DNA from: DATBVX01 sp963696675
Lineage (GTDB): Bacteria > Pseudomonadota > Gammaproteobacteria > Steroidobacterales > Steroidobacteraceae
Reading direction: 5' to 3'
Assembly (NCBI GenBank): GCA_963696675.1
Contig: CAVOLM010000042.1
Coordinates: 47,086 to 111,085, forward strand
Length of the DNA: 64,000 nt
Part shown: piece by piece, positions 48,377-59,838 of the stretch
How positions within the stretch are numbered: the stretch's first letter is position 1
Layout: every line of letters begins with the position of its first letter
Notes under the pieces: model-generated
Seen by the model: only the letters and a program-made list of their open reading frames with translations
What the model was told of the DNA's origin: nothing
Databases searched by the model: none
Program-made: the position numbers and the translations under genes

Positions 48377-49459
48377 ATGAGTAAGATGCGGTATTGGTTA
48401 TCGCTGGTCCTCGTCTCCTGTTGCCTCATTCTGTCCGCGTGCTCGAAATCGAAGGAGAGCGCGGGCACGGCCCCACCACCACCACCGATGGAGCTCGCGG
48501 TCCTCGAGTGGGCGGGCTACGACGCCAAGGATTTCTGGATCGACTTCAGCAACAAGAACCCCACGGCGAAAGTGAGCTTCGAAATCGGCTCGTCCGACGC
48601 CGACGTCTACGGAAAGATGAAGGGCGGCGCCAAGGCGGACATCTTCCACGCGTACACCGGTTGGTTGCAGTTCTACGTGGACGAGGGCCTGGCCGAGGAG
48701 ATCGATGTCTCCAAGCTCTCCAACTGGAGCAAGGTGCCGGAGAATTTCCGGACCATCGGGCAGATCAACGGCAAGCAATATTTCGTCCCCTGGGATTGGG
48801 GCTTCACCTCGATTCTCTATCGAACCGACAAGGTGAAAAAGAAAGTCGATTCATGGTCGGCGCTGCTCGACCCCGCCTACAAGGGACACATTTCGACTTG
48901 GGACGATGGACCGGGCATGGTGACGGTCTCTTCGTATATCCACGGCTACGACGAAACGAACATCAGCCCCGAGCAGCTGACGGCGATCAAGGCGGAGTGG
49001 ATCAAGCAGCGTCCGCTCAACATCTTCTACTGGGCGGGCGAGCCGGAGTTGATCGACGGCATGGCCAACGGTGACGTGTGGGTGGCGTACGCCTGGCAAG
49101 GTGCTTACGCAACGCTGCTCGGCAAGGGCGTGCCGGTCGCTTACGCTGATCCGAAGGAAGGCCGCAACTCCTGGGTCGGTGTGTACGGCATTCGCAAGGG
49201 CACACCGAATCTCGAGCTGGCACTGAAGTTTCTCGACGACAAGCTCGCCAATGCCACCTCGGCGAACGTCGTGAATCAGTTCTACTACGGCTCTTCGAAC
49301 CAGGAAGTGATGGGAGCGATCACCGATGAGACGCTCAAGCAGGCTTTTTCGGTCGATGACCCGACGATCCTGCAGCGGACCAACTTCACGCCGAACCTGA
49401 CTGCCAAGCAGCGCGACGACTGGACCGCGATGTGGACGGAAGTGAAAGCCGCGCGTTGA
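48377..49459 (+). CDS. Polyamine-type ABC transporter substrate-binding lipoprotein (PotD/PotF-like)
   Basis: A 360-residue periplasmic binding protein. A lipoprotein signal (LVLVSCCLILSACSK, lipobox LSAC) precedes MELAVLEWAGYDAKDFWIDF. PotD/PotF-type blocks are GGAKADIFHAYTGWLQFYVD, FVPWDWGFTSILYRTDKVKK and MANGDVWVAYAWQGAYATLL. Family members bind putrescine, spermidine or related cations through acidic and aromatic residues. Together with the permease genes it forms an operon, and it is intact. The exact ligand is not decided. Confidence 0.86.
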   Translation: MSKMRYWLSLVLVSCCLILSACSKSKESAGTAPPPPPMELAVLEWAGYDAKDFWIDFSNKNPTAKVSFEIGSSDADVYGKMKGGAKADIFHAYTGWLQFYVDEGLAEEIDVSKLSNWSKVPENFRTIGQINGKQYFVPWDWGFTSILYRTDKVKKKVDSWSALLDPAYKGHISTWDDGPGMVTVSSYIHGYDETNISPEQLTAIKAEWIKQRPLNIFYWAGEPELIDGMANGDVWVAYAWQGAYATLLGKGVPVAYADPKEGRNSWVGVYGIRKGTPNLELALKFLDDKLANATSANVVNQFYYGSSNQEVMGAITDETLKQAFSVDDPTILQRTNFTPNLTAKQRDDWTAMWTEVKAAR

Positions 49460-50339
49460 AGCTCCCGACGGGAGCGTGGCCCACTGGGGCGGCGCGCGGC
49501 ATTCTGGGCTCTCTACATCCCGCCGGTCGGATGGGTGGGCTTGTTTTTCCTGGTGCCGATCGTCCTGATGTTCGCGCTCAGCTTCCGCGCGGACATGCAG
49601 GGCGATCTGCTGAGCCTGTGGTCGCCGACGACCGCTCAGTACGAAGCGCTCTTCCAGGTGGGCAGCTACTGGCGGCTGCTCGCGATTTCGATTGGCATGG
49701 CGTTCTGCGTGGCGCTCGTCGCGGTCGCCCTGGCCTATCCGGTCGCGTATTTTCTGGTCTTTCGCGCCGGGCGCGCCGCGGGCTTCTGTCTCGTCCTGCT
49801 GCTCATTCCGTTCTGGACCAGCTTTCTGCTTCGCGTCATGAGCTGGAAATTCCTGCTGGGCTCGGAAGGCGCCATCAATTCCTTACTCGCCTACGTCGGG
49901 GCTCATCACCGAGCCCCTGAGCGGCATGCTGTACAGCCGCAGCACGGTGATCGTCACGCTCATCTACGTCTGGATTCCTTTCGCCGCGTTGCCGATCGCG
50001 GCAGGCCTGCAGCGCATCGAGCGCGAGCTGCTCGAGTCGGCTGCGGACCTCGGCGCGCCGCCGTGGCGTAGCTTCTGGGCCATCACGTTCCCGCTGAGCC
50101 TGCCCGGCGTGCTGGCCGCGTTTTTCATGGTGTTCATTCCGACCGTGGGTGAGTACGTCACACCGCTTCTGATCGGCGGCAGCAGCGGCAGCATGTACGG
50201 CAACATCATCCAGGACTTCTTCACCAAGGCCGCAAACTGGCCCAGGGGAGCGGCGCTCTCCATGATCATGCTCGCCGTGTCGCTGGTGCTGGTCGCCATC
50301 GCGGCGCGGCTTGTCAACGTGCGGCGGCTCCTCCAGTGA
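49456..50339 (+). CDS. Polyamine-type ABC transporter permease (PotB/PotH-like), frameshifted
   Basis: An integral membrane permease with about six helices. The first readable frame has FWALYIPPVGWVGLFFLVPI and YWRLLAISIGMAFCVALVAV. Near 49900 the frame jumps and continues LITEPLSGMLYSRSTVIVTL to the EAA-type coupling loop LLESAADLGAPPWRSFWAIT, and ends at 50339. The start is unclear: a TTG at 49456 overlaps the potD stop, but it is out of frame with the first domain, so a second indel near 49480 is possible. It partners with the permease that starts at 50336. Confidence 0.82.
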
Positions 50340-51226
50340 GCGCGCTGGCGCTCCGAGCACTGCCACGTCCGCGACTCCTCGGCATCTATTTCGCGGCGCT
50401 GATCGTGCTGCTGTATCTGCCGATCGCCGTGCTGTTTCTGTTTTCGTTCAACGCCGGAACCAGCCTGTCCTTTCCGCTCCAGGGTGTGACCACGCTCTGG
50501 TACCAGCGTTTGCTGGATTCACCGGAAGTCCTGCGGGCGGCGCGCAACAGCCTGTTCGTAGCCGCGGTGAGCGGCACCGGGGCAACGATGCTCGGCACCG
50601 CGGTCGCGCTGCTCCTCACGCGCTTTCGCTTTCGTGGAGAAGCGTTCTTGTTCGCGCTCGCGATGCTGCCGCTGGTCGTGCCCGTCATCGTGCTGGCGGT
50701 GGCGTTGCTCGTGCTCTTCCTGGCTGCCGGCATCGATCGCTCGTTGTGGACGGTCGCCATCGGCCACACGGTGGTGGCGCTGCCCTTCGTCGTGCTGATC
50801 ATCGCGGCCCGCCTGGCTGGATTCGATGCCAGCCTCGAGGAAGCGGCGATGGATCTCGGCGCGCCGTACCGGCGTGTGGTCGGCAGGATCATCCTCCCGC
50901 TCATTGCGCCCGCCGCAATCTCCTCGTGGCTCGTTGCGTTTACCGTTTCGCTCGATGAATTCGCGCTGGCGTTGTTCCTCGCCGGCAATCAACCGACGTT
51001 CCCGGTGTACCTCTTCAGTCAACTACGCTTTGCGAGTCGCTTGCCGGTGATGATCGCGCTTGCCGTGCTCCTCATGACGGGCACGCTGCTTCTGGTGCTG
51101 CTGGCCGAGTGGATCCGCAGACGCGGTCGTCCCGAGGTCCAGGGGGACGGGTCGGTGGCGGTCGACGGCGCACAGCCCGCAGGAATCAGCAATTTGAAGG
51201 GTACGACGGCCCAAACGGGCATGTGA
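50336..51226 (+). CDS. Polyamine-type ABC transporter permease (PotC/PotI-like)
   Basis: The second permease, 296 residues and intact. It starts with GTG overlapping the stop of the first by four bases. Membrane helices begin at LGIYFAALIVLLYLPIAVLF. The EAA loop that docks the ATPase reads LEEAAMDLGAPYRRVVGRII, followed by FTVSLDEFALALFLAG. The C-terminal 35 residues are polar and atypical. No ATPase gene (PotA/PotG) follows within the window, so the system must use an ATPase encoded elsewhere. Confidence 0.85.
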   Translation: MSALALRALPRPRLLGIYFAALIVLLYLPIAVLFLFSFNAGTSLSFPLQGVTTLWYQRLLDSPEVLRAARNSLFVAAVSGTGATMLGTAVALLLTRFRFRGEAFLFALAMLPLVVPVIVLAVALLVLFLAAGIDRSLWTVAIGHTVVALPFVVLIIAARLAGFDASLEEAAMDLGAPYRRVVGRIILPLIAPAAISSWLVAFTVSLDEFALALFLAGNQPTFPVYLFSQLRFASRLPVMIALAVLLMTGTLLLVLLAEWIRRRGRPEVQGDGSVAVDGAQPAGISNLKGTTAQTGM

Positions 51227-51264
51227 GCGTCCTTGCGCAGAGGCATTTCCAAGGCCCCGAGCGT

Positions 51265-51318
51265 CGTAACCCTCTGACACTTGGGCCTTTGTGAACCCCC
51301 TCACGCGGGGTGTCACCC
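51265..51318. repeat. Intergenic dyad-rich element before the XrtA locus
   Basis: The stretch opens with CCTCTGACAC (51269-51278), shared with 10136, and ends in GGGGTGTCACCC. In between lies CCCC-TCACGC-GGGG. On either strand it could form a hairpin, and it lies between potC and the sugar transferase gene. It may mark the end of the transporter operon, though no T-tract follows. The shared ends with the 10136 element suggest a repeat family. Confidence 0.4.
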
Positions 51319-51362
51319 ACCTCCACTACACTGCCGGCCGTCTCCAAGGAGCGACAAACCGC

Positions 51363-52759
51363 GTGCGGATCTTTCGTTTCCATGTAGCCATGCCGATCGT
51401 GGCGCTCGCCCTGATCGAGGCGCTTGGCGTTCCTGTTGGTGCCGTACCTCGCTGCGCCACTGCGCTTTGGTGGAAGCATCGCCGAGGTGGAGGCCAGTCT
51501 GGGTCGACTGTCGCCGTTTGCGCTGGCCTCGGCGGGAGTGATGCTCACATGCATGGTTGCGACCGGGCTCTACAGCACCCGGTTGCGCGCCAACTACTTC
51601 GGCGTGCTGCTCAGGATTGCCGCCAGTGTGTTCGCCACGGGCGTAGTCATGGTGCTGGTCTTCTATATCGTCCCGACATTCGACTATGGCGGCACGCTGA
51701 CACTGATCACGGGTCTGCTCGCATTCGTCGTGGCCGCGCTGGTTCGCCTCCTGTTCTCCTTTTTCGTCGATGAGAACATCTTCAAGCGGCGGGTACTCGT
51801 CTACGGTTGCGGTCGCCAGGCCTCGAGCATCGCGAAGCTGCGCCGCCGTTCCGATCAGCGCGGCTTTGTCATCGTCGGTTATCTCGCTGCGCCTGGCGAT
51901 CGTGTCCTGGTGCCGCCGGAGCGCGTGCTTGCCGCCGAGGGCAGCCTGCTGCAGTTCGCGCGCCGGCACGCTCTCGATGAGATCGTGGTCGCGATGGACG
52001 ACCGGCGCCGCGCGTTCCCCGTGCAGGAGCTCCTCCAGTGCCGGTTGAGCGGCATCGACGTGATCGACATAGTGAGCTTTCTCGAGCGTGAGACCGGCCG
52101 CGTGCGCCTGGACGTGTTGAATCCAAGCTGGATGATCTTCTCCGAAGGCTTTCGCCGCGACCCGCTACGCCTGTTCTCCGAGCGGGCATTCGATGTGGTC
52201 GCGAGTCTGGGCCTGCTGTTGCTCACGTGGCCGGTGATGCTGATTGCCGCGCTTCTGATCAAGATCGAAGGGCGGCCTGTCGGCGCCGATACTGTATCGA
52301 CAGGCACGCGTCGGCCTGGAAGAGCGTGAGTTCCAGGTGCTCAAGTTCCGCAGCATGCATCCGGATGCCGAACTGGACGGCCAGGCCCGCTGGGCGGACA
52401 AGAACGATTCCCGCATCACCTGGATCGGCGCTTTTCTTCGTAAGGTGCGAATCGACGAGCTGCCACAGATCATCAACGTGCTCAAGGGCGACATGAGTTT
52501 CGTCGGGCCGCGCCCGGAGCGACCGGAGTTTGTCGCGGCGTTGAACGAAAAGATTCCCTACTATCGCGAGCGACATTGCGTGAAGCCAGGGATCACCGGG
52601 TGGGCACAGCTGTGCTATCCGTACGGATCATCCGAACACGATGCGCTGGAGAAACTGCAGTACGACCTGTACTACGTGAAGAATCACAGTCTGATCTTCG
52701 ACATCATCATTCTCCTGCAGACTGCCGAGGTGATCTTGTGGCGCAAGGGCGGGCGCTGA
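51363..52759 (+). CDS. XrtA/PEP-CTERM system sugar transferase (TIGR03013-type, two frameshifts)
   Basis: An exopolysaccharide polyprenyl glycosylphosphotransferase of about 465 residues, which starts the repeat unit on the lipid carrier. The GTG at 51363, behind AAGGAG, gives VRIFRFHVAMPIVALALIEA, then near 51420 the frame jumps to LVPYLAAPLRFGGSIAEVEA. A CoA-binding-like central domain (RVLVYGCGRQASSIAKLRRR) leads to the catalytic part. Near 52290 a second jump leads to FQVLKFRSMHPDAELDGQAR, then RIDELPQIINVLKGDMSFVG and PGITGWAQLCYPYG. This domain order is that of the PEP-CTERM-associated group. The histidine kinase gene follows after 12 bases. Confidence 0.88.
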
Positions 52760-52771
52760 CAGGAACCGCGC

Positions 52772-54826
52772 ATGGATGACTTCGCCACTGTGAGTTATGC
52801 GCTGGCGAGTATCGCCTTCGGAGCGTTTGCGCTGGTGCTGCTGACGCGGTGGCGTCAGCGCGTGCACGGCTCGGCGCTGCTGGCCGCGACGATTGTCACC
52901 TCCATCTGGGCCGCAGGGCTCGCAATTCAGTCGGCGCGTGCGGTACTGCCTCTCACCGGGATTTTCCTGCTCGAGATTGCGCGGGATGCCTTGTGGCTTG
53001 TGTTCCTGGTGCGGGCACTGGTGACCGTCGCAACGCGCGGCACGCCGGAGATACTGCCCAAGGTCGTCTACGGATCGATTGCGCTGGTCCTGCTGGCAGG
53101 GCTCGGCTTCGGCGTCCTGCACGACCTCGGTTATGCGGTGGACTCGGCGGGAGCGGTGCTGATTCCGGGCGCGATGCTGCTGTCAGTGATCGGTCTCGTG
53201 CTCGTGGAGCAGGTTTATCGCAATACGCGCGCCGATCATGAATGGTCCGTCAAGTTCCTCTGGATTGGTATCGGCGCCCTGATCGTCTACGACTTCTGCA
53301 TGTACTCGACCGCCTTGCTGCTGCGGGCGATCCCGGCCGCCATGTGGGACGCGCGTGGCGCTGCCAATGCTCTTTGCGTGCTGTTGCTGGCTCTCGGAGT
53401 TGCGCGTACGACCAGGTGGGCACCACAGGTGTTCATGTCGCGCCGGCCAGCTTTCTACACCCTCAGCTTCATCGCGGCGGGCCTGTATCTGCTGGCAATG
53501 GCTATTGCTGGCTACTACGTGCGCATAGTCGGCGGGACATGGGGCGGTGCAGGTCAACTCTTGTTTCTGTTCGGTGCCGGACTACTCCTGGTCGTCGTGC
53601 TGTTTTCTGGCCAAGCGCGCGCGCGGCTGAAGGTTTTTCTCGCCAAGCATTTTTCGCCCTACCGCTACGACTACCGCTCCGAATGGTTGCACCTGACACA
53701 CACGCTGGCGGAGATCGGACGACCTGACGCTGGCGGAGCGCGTCGTACGCGCGCTCGGTCGGGTCGTGAACAGCGACGCCGGCGGAATCTGGATTGCAAA
53801 CGAGGAGGGCGTGTTCGTGCCTTCGGGCGGTGACCTCGCCGGACCGGACACACCGGTGGACAGCGCCTCGAGCGAGTTTCTGACCTTCATCGCGCAGCGC
53901 GAGTGGATCACCGACGTGGACGCTCGCCGGCATCGTACGGCCGGCGATCACCCTGAGGTCCGCAAGTGCCGGACTGGTTGCTGGAGATCGAACGGACCTG
54001 GCTGGTGGTACCTCTGCTTCAGGAAGACAGGCTGGTGGCATTCGTGGCCATCGCGCGTCCTCTCGCCCCGCAGGCGCTCGAATGGGAGGACCTCGATCTG
54101 CTGCGCACCGCCGGCCGCCAGTCGGCGAGCTACATCGCCCTCGAGCAAGCCGCGCAGCGGTTGGCCCAGTCGCAGCAATTCGAAGCCTATAATCGCTTCG
54201 CCGCCTTCATGATGCATGATCTGAAGAACCTCATCGCGCAGCAGACGCTGGTAGTCGAAAATGCCGCCCGTCACCGCGGCAATCCAGAGTTCTTCGACGA
54301 CGCGATTTCGACCATCGACAATTCCGTCAAGCGCATGAACCGACTGCTCGAGCAACTGCGGCGTGGGGACACCGCCGGGCAGGCGCGACGGGTGCAGCTC
54401 GCCGGCTTGTGCAGCGACACCGTGCGACGCTGCGGCGATCGGCGGCCGGTTCCGGAACTGGTCGGCACGTCGCCGGATGTGGAGGTCGTGGTTAGTGCCG
54501 AGCGGCTCGCGCTGGTGCTCGAGCATGTGATACGCAACGCGCAGGATGCAACGCCTCCAGACGGTTCGGTGCGGGTGGAATTGCGACGCAACGCCGCGCA
54601 CGCCGAGATCGAAGTTATCGACAATGGCGCCGGCATGGATGCGGCCTTTGTTCGTCAACGCCTGTTCCGGCCGTTCGATACCACCAAGGGCAGCCAGGGC
54701 ATGGGAATCGGCGCTTTTCAGACGCGCGAGTTCGTCCGAATGTCGGGAGGCGAGGTTCAAGTGAAGAGCACGCCGGGTCGTGGGACCTGCTTCCTCATCT
54801 CATTGCCGCTCGCTGCCTCGGCGTGA
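52772..54826 (+). CDS. prsK: XrtA/PEP-CTERM system histidine kinase PrsK (two frameshifts)
   Basis: A membrane sensor kinase of about 684 residues. The N-terminal half has some eight transmembrane helices (LASIAFGAFALVLLTRW; LVFLVRALVTVATRG; GAGLLLVVVLFSGQARA). A GAF-like region follows (NSDAGGIWIANEEGVFVPSG), then the H-box FAAFMMHDLKNLIAQQTLVV. The ATPase domain has VIRNAQDATPPDG (N box), EVIDNGAGMD (G1) and QGMGIGAFQTREFVRMSGG (G2). Frame jumps are seen near 53722 and 53945. Its partner regulator gene follows by 13 bases. In other bacteria this pair controls promoters of PEP-CTERM genes. Confidence 0.9.
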
Positions 54827-54839
54827 CCCGGAGAGGACA

Positions 54840-56198
<1,359 letters not shown>

Positions 56199-56202
<4 letters not shown>

Positions 56203-59051
56203 CCGGCCGAGGGAGCAACACGCGCCGGCTGCCTCGGTGGCGAGATGCATTCGGACCCGGAGTCCTGCGCGGAGTGTGGGCGGCGGTCCTGGTCGCAACC
56301 GCAGCGTGCGCGCCGCAGTCCGAGACGCAGCTCCTGGCGCACGTGGACCGCAGCATTGCGGCGGGCGAGTGGCGCAAGGCGTCCGTGGAGCTGAAGGCAT
56401 TTCTGCAACGGCAGCCGGAAAGTCGCGGTGCTCGCGTGAGGCTGGGGCATGTGGCGCTCGAAACCGGGTCTCTGGCCGATGCGGTGCGTGAGCTCGAACA
56501 CGCACGCGCGCTGGGCGCGGACGCGAACGCGATCGAATTGCTTTACGCGCGCGCGTTACTCGGACTCAAACGATACCAGGACATCGTCGATCACATCGAT
56601 CCGCAATCGGTGACGCAGGTCAGCGAGCGTGTGGATCTGTTGCGCATTCGCGGCGATGCGTTGTTCGGGCTCTCGCGCTCCAAGGATGCGATTGAGGCGT
56701 ACGACAATGCTCTGGCGCTCGACGCAAAGAATGTCGACGCGCTGCTCGGTCGCGCCTTTGCTGTGATGCAGCTGGACGGTCTGGAAGCGGCGCTCGCGAC
56801 CCTCGACCGGGCGGCATCCTTCGCTCCGGACGATCCGCGGGTCGAGGCGGCGCGCGGCACGCTCTATCTGCAGGCACGCAATTTCGTCCAGGCGGAATCC
56901 ACTTTCACCGCGCTGCTCGGTAAGATGCGCGAAGACGATCTGAGTACCCCACGACTCGCCGGGCTGGCGGGTCTCGCCGAAGCGCAGCTGGCGCTCGACA
57001 AACTCGAGGGTGCCCAGCTTTCGACCGGGCGCCTCTACCAACTGGTGCCCGGGAGCCCGGTCGCGATGTATCTGCGCGCCCGGTACCTGTTCCTCGTCGG
57101 CGACTATGGCGAAGCGCAGGGACTTCTGGAGCAACTGTTGACGCGCGATCAGGACAACATGCAGGCCCGCCTGCTGCTTGGCGCCGTCAATTTTGCGCAG
57201 GGAAATCTCGGCCAGGCCGACATGCACCTTTCGAGCGTGCTCGCCGGCGAGCCGAGCAACAGTTTCGCGCGCATGCTGCTCGCGACGGCGCGCCTGCGCG
57301 AGAACAAGCCGCGGGAGGCGCTCGACGCACTCGGGCCGGATCTCACGCGCGGTGACGCCCAGACATTGTCGCTGGCCGGGCGGGCGAGCATTCAGGCCGG
57401 CGATGTCGATGCCGGTCTCGCGTACCTGGAACACAGCGCGGCGGACAATCCGGCCGATGCCAATCGGTTGTTGCAGCTCGCGGCGGGTTACATCGTCGCG
57501 GGGCGCTTCGATCAGGCCGTAAAGACGCTCGAGCAGGTGCCTGCGGGTGGCGATGCGGGATATCGACGCAGCCTGCTGCTCGTCAACACCCGGATGCGGG
57601 AAAAGGACATGAAAGGCGCCCTGCGGCAAGCCCAGTCCTTCGCTGAGGCCTATCCCGACGACGCCCTGGCACAGGCCACGCTCGGCGGCCTGCTGGCAGC
57701 CAACGGCAATCTCGATGATGCACGCCGCCAATTCATGCGCGCCGCCGAACTCGGGCCAAAGAACGCAGTGGCGCAACTGAATCTTGCCAAACTTGACATC
57801 CTGCAGCGTCGCACCGAGGACGCGGAAAAGCATTTGCGCGCCGCGCGGGCGCTGGCCCCGGAGAGCAGCGCGATTCTCGTGGCAACTTCGCAGCTCGAGT
57901 TGATGCGCGGAAATACCAGCGAGGCACTGAAGGGGCTGGAGACGGCGCGACAGCGCGATCCGAAGGCGGCCGAGCCGCGGCTCTTGCTGGCACAGTACCG
58001 GCTAGCGACCAGAGATTTCACGTCCGCAGCGACGCTGGCCGGCGAAGTGCTGGAGGTTGCCCCGGACAGTTCATCGGCGCTCAACATCCTCGGCCTCGCT
58101 CTTGCCGGTAGCGGCCGCGCGGAGGAAGGCGTTGCCGCCCTGAAGCGTGCGTCTGCCGCGAGCCCGGCTTCGGCAATGGTGGAATTCAATCTCGCGCGTG
58201 CCGAAATGGCGGCCGGGCACCAACCGGAAGCGATGGCGGCAGTCCGCCGCAGCCTTGAGCGCCAGCCTGAATTTCCTCCTGCATTGGCTCTCGCCGCGGC
58301 ACTCAGCGTGCGCAGCAACGATCTCGCAGCTGCAGGCGCGTACCTTGAAAGACTGCGCAAGGTTGATCCGAAGCACCCGGCGATTTTCCTGGTGGGCGGG
58401 GACATGGCAGTTCGTAGCGGCAAATACGCTGAAGCGGCAAGCATCTACGCCCGCGGCCGCGCTCAGAACGACAGTCGCGAACTCGCGATGCGCGAATTCG
58501 CCGTACGCCGCCGCGCTGGCCTGCCCGATCCCACGGTGCCGCTCGAGGCGTGGCTCAAGAAGTCGCCGCAGGACGTACGCGTTCGCCGCACGCTGGCGCA
58601 GGCGCAGCAGGAAGCGGGGGCACGCGCTAACGCGATCGCGAACTACGAACTGGTCGTCCAGGAGGATGACCGGGACTTCGTCGCGCTGAACAACCTTGCG
58701 TTGTTGTACCAGGAGACGGGCGACAAGCGCGCCGTGCCGACTGCGCGCCGCGCCTATGAGCTTGCTCCGACCACTGCAGCTGTAGCCGATACGTATGGTT
58801 GGCTGCTGCTGCTGCAGGGCGATGGTGAGCTCGCGATGCAGATCCTCGACAAGGCCGCAGCCGTAGCACCTGACGCGCGCGAGATTCAGTATCATCGCGC
58901 CGCGGCGCTGGCGCGCACCGGCAGAACGGATACCGCGCGAGAAGTTCTCAGCTCCGCGCTCGCGGATGGCGCCAAGTTTGTCGACCGTGAGTCGGCCGAA
59001 CAGCTGCTGGCGAACCTGAACGACCGCTCGGGCAGCAGAGTCAAGGAGTAG
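56199..59051 (+). CDS. prsT: XrtA/PEP-CTERM system TPR-repeat lipoprotein PrsT
   Basis: A 950-residue outer-membrane-type lipoprotein with a signal ending WAAVLVATAACAPQ (lipobox TAAC). Almost the whole mature part is TPR repeats, such as VRLGHVALETGSLADAVREL, LLRIRGDALFGLSRSKDAIE, ALNNLALLYQETGDKRAVPT and AVADTYGWLLLLQGDGELAM. The length and position match PrsT, the marker of this locus type, thought to aid assembly of polysaccharide or PEP-CTERM proteins. It is the longest unbroken frame here (2.85 kb). It overlaps prsR by four bases and is followed after three bases by the export gene. Confidence 0.93.
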
Positions 59052-59054
59052 CGC

Positions 59055-59678
59055 ATGAGAGGTGTGTTGTCGTCCGCACTAGGTGCGTTTCTCGCCGCCG
59101 TGATCATCGCGGTCGGTGGCTGCGGATCGACGCCGCAGGCCACGGCTCCGACCGCAGCACCTCAGGGGCAGGGCACTGAATACCGTATCGGGCCGGGCGA
59201 TCAGATCCAGGTATTCGTGTGGAATCGCCCCGAGCTCAGCGTCACCGTGCCGGTACGGCCCGATGGCATGGTGTCTACGCCACTGGTCGAGAACATCCAG
59301 GCTGCGGGCAAAACACCTAGCGAGCTGGCGCGGGAGATGGAGAAAGTTCTGTCAGAATATGTCCGTTCGCCCTCAGTCAACATCATCGTGACCGGCTTCG
59401 TGGGCTCATATGGCGACCAGATCCGTGTCGTGGGACAGGCCGCGCATCCGCAGGCGCTGCCCTACCGGGCGGGCATGACAGTGCTCGATGTCATGATTGC
59501 GGTAGGAGGGCTTGCCGAGTTCGCTGCCGGTAACCGCGCCAAGATCGTGCGCCGGCAGGGTGATCAGCAGGTCGAGATCCGTGTTCGGCTGAAGGACCTG
59601 ATCAGCGACGGGGATGTGACGGCCAACGTGCCCGTCCAGCCCGGGGATGTGCTGATCATTCCGGAGAGCCGCTTCTGA
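59055..59678 (+). CDS. XrtA system exopolysaccharide export protein (Wza-like, TIGR03027-type)
   Basis: A lipoprotein of 207 residues with a signal ending in VIIAVGGCGS (lipobox VGGC). It has the polysaccharide export domain (YRIGPGDQIQVFVWNRPELS, VTVPVRPDGMVSTPLVENIQ) and an SLBB-like part (IRVVGQAAHPQALPYRAGMT, then VLDVMIAVGGLAEFAAGNRA). It forms the periplasmic and outer-membrane channel for the polymer. At about 200 residues it is the short form typical of PEP-CTERM loci, without a long C-terminal helix. The ATG start lies three bases after prsT. Confidence 0.92.
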   Translation: MRGVLSSALGAFLAAVIIAVGGCGSTPQATAPTAAPQGQGTEYRIGPGDQIQVFVWNRPELSVTVPVRPDGMVSTPLVENIQAAGKTPSELAREMEKVLSEYVRSPSVNIIVTGFVGSYGDQIRVVGQAAHPQALPYRAGMTVLDVMIAVGGLAEFAAGNRAKIVRRQGDQQVEIRVRLKDLISDGDVTANVPVQPGDVLIIPESRF

Positions 59679-59838
59679 GAACCGCGTCGCGCTGAAAATA
59701 TGTTGTGCAGCCAGTGTTTAGCCGCGACCGGGGGGTGCATTTGTTAAGCCAGTCACGTCGCCAGGGTGCCTCCGTAGGCTATAACGTCACATCTGCTCGG
59801 CCTAATGAACGAGACCGCCGCATCGCACGGCGCACAAG

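Noticed and set aside
53242..53727. Plus-strand frame overlapping prsK in another frame
   Set aside because: Conserved PrsK residues lie in the other frame through this part; the product has no recognisable domain.
56556..57833. 425-residue frame antisense to prsT
   Set aside because: Shadow of TPR-coding DNA; no start context or domain.
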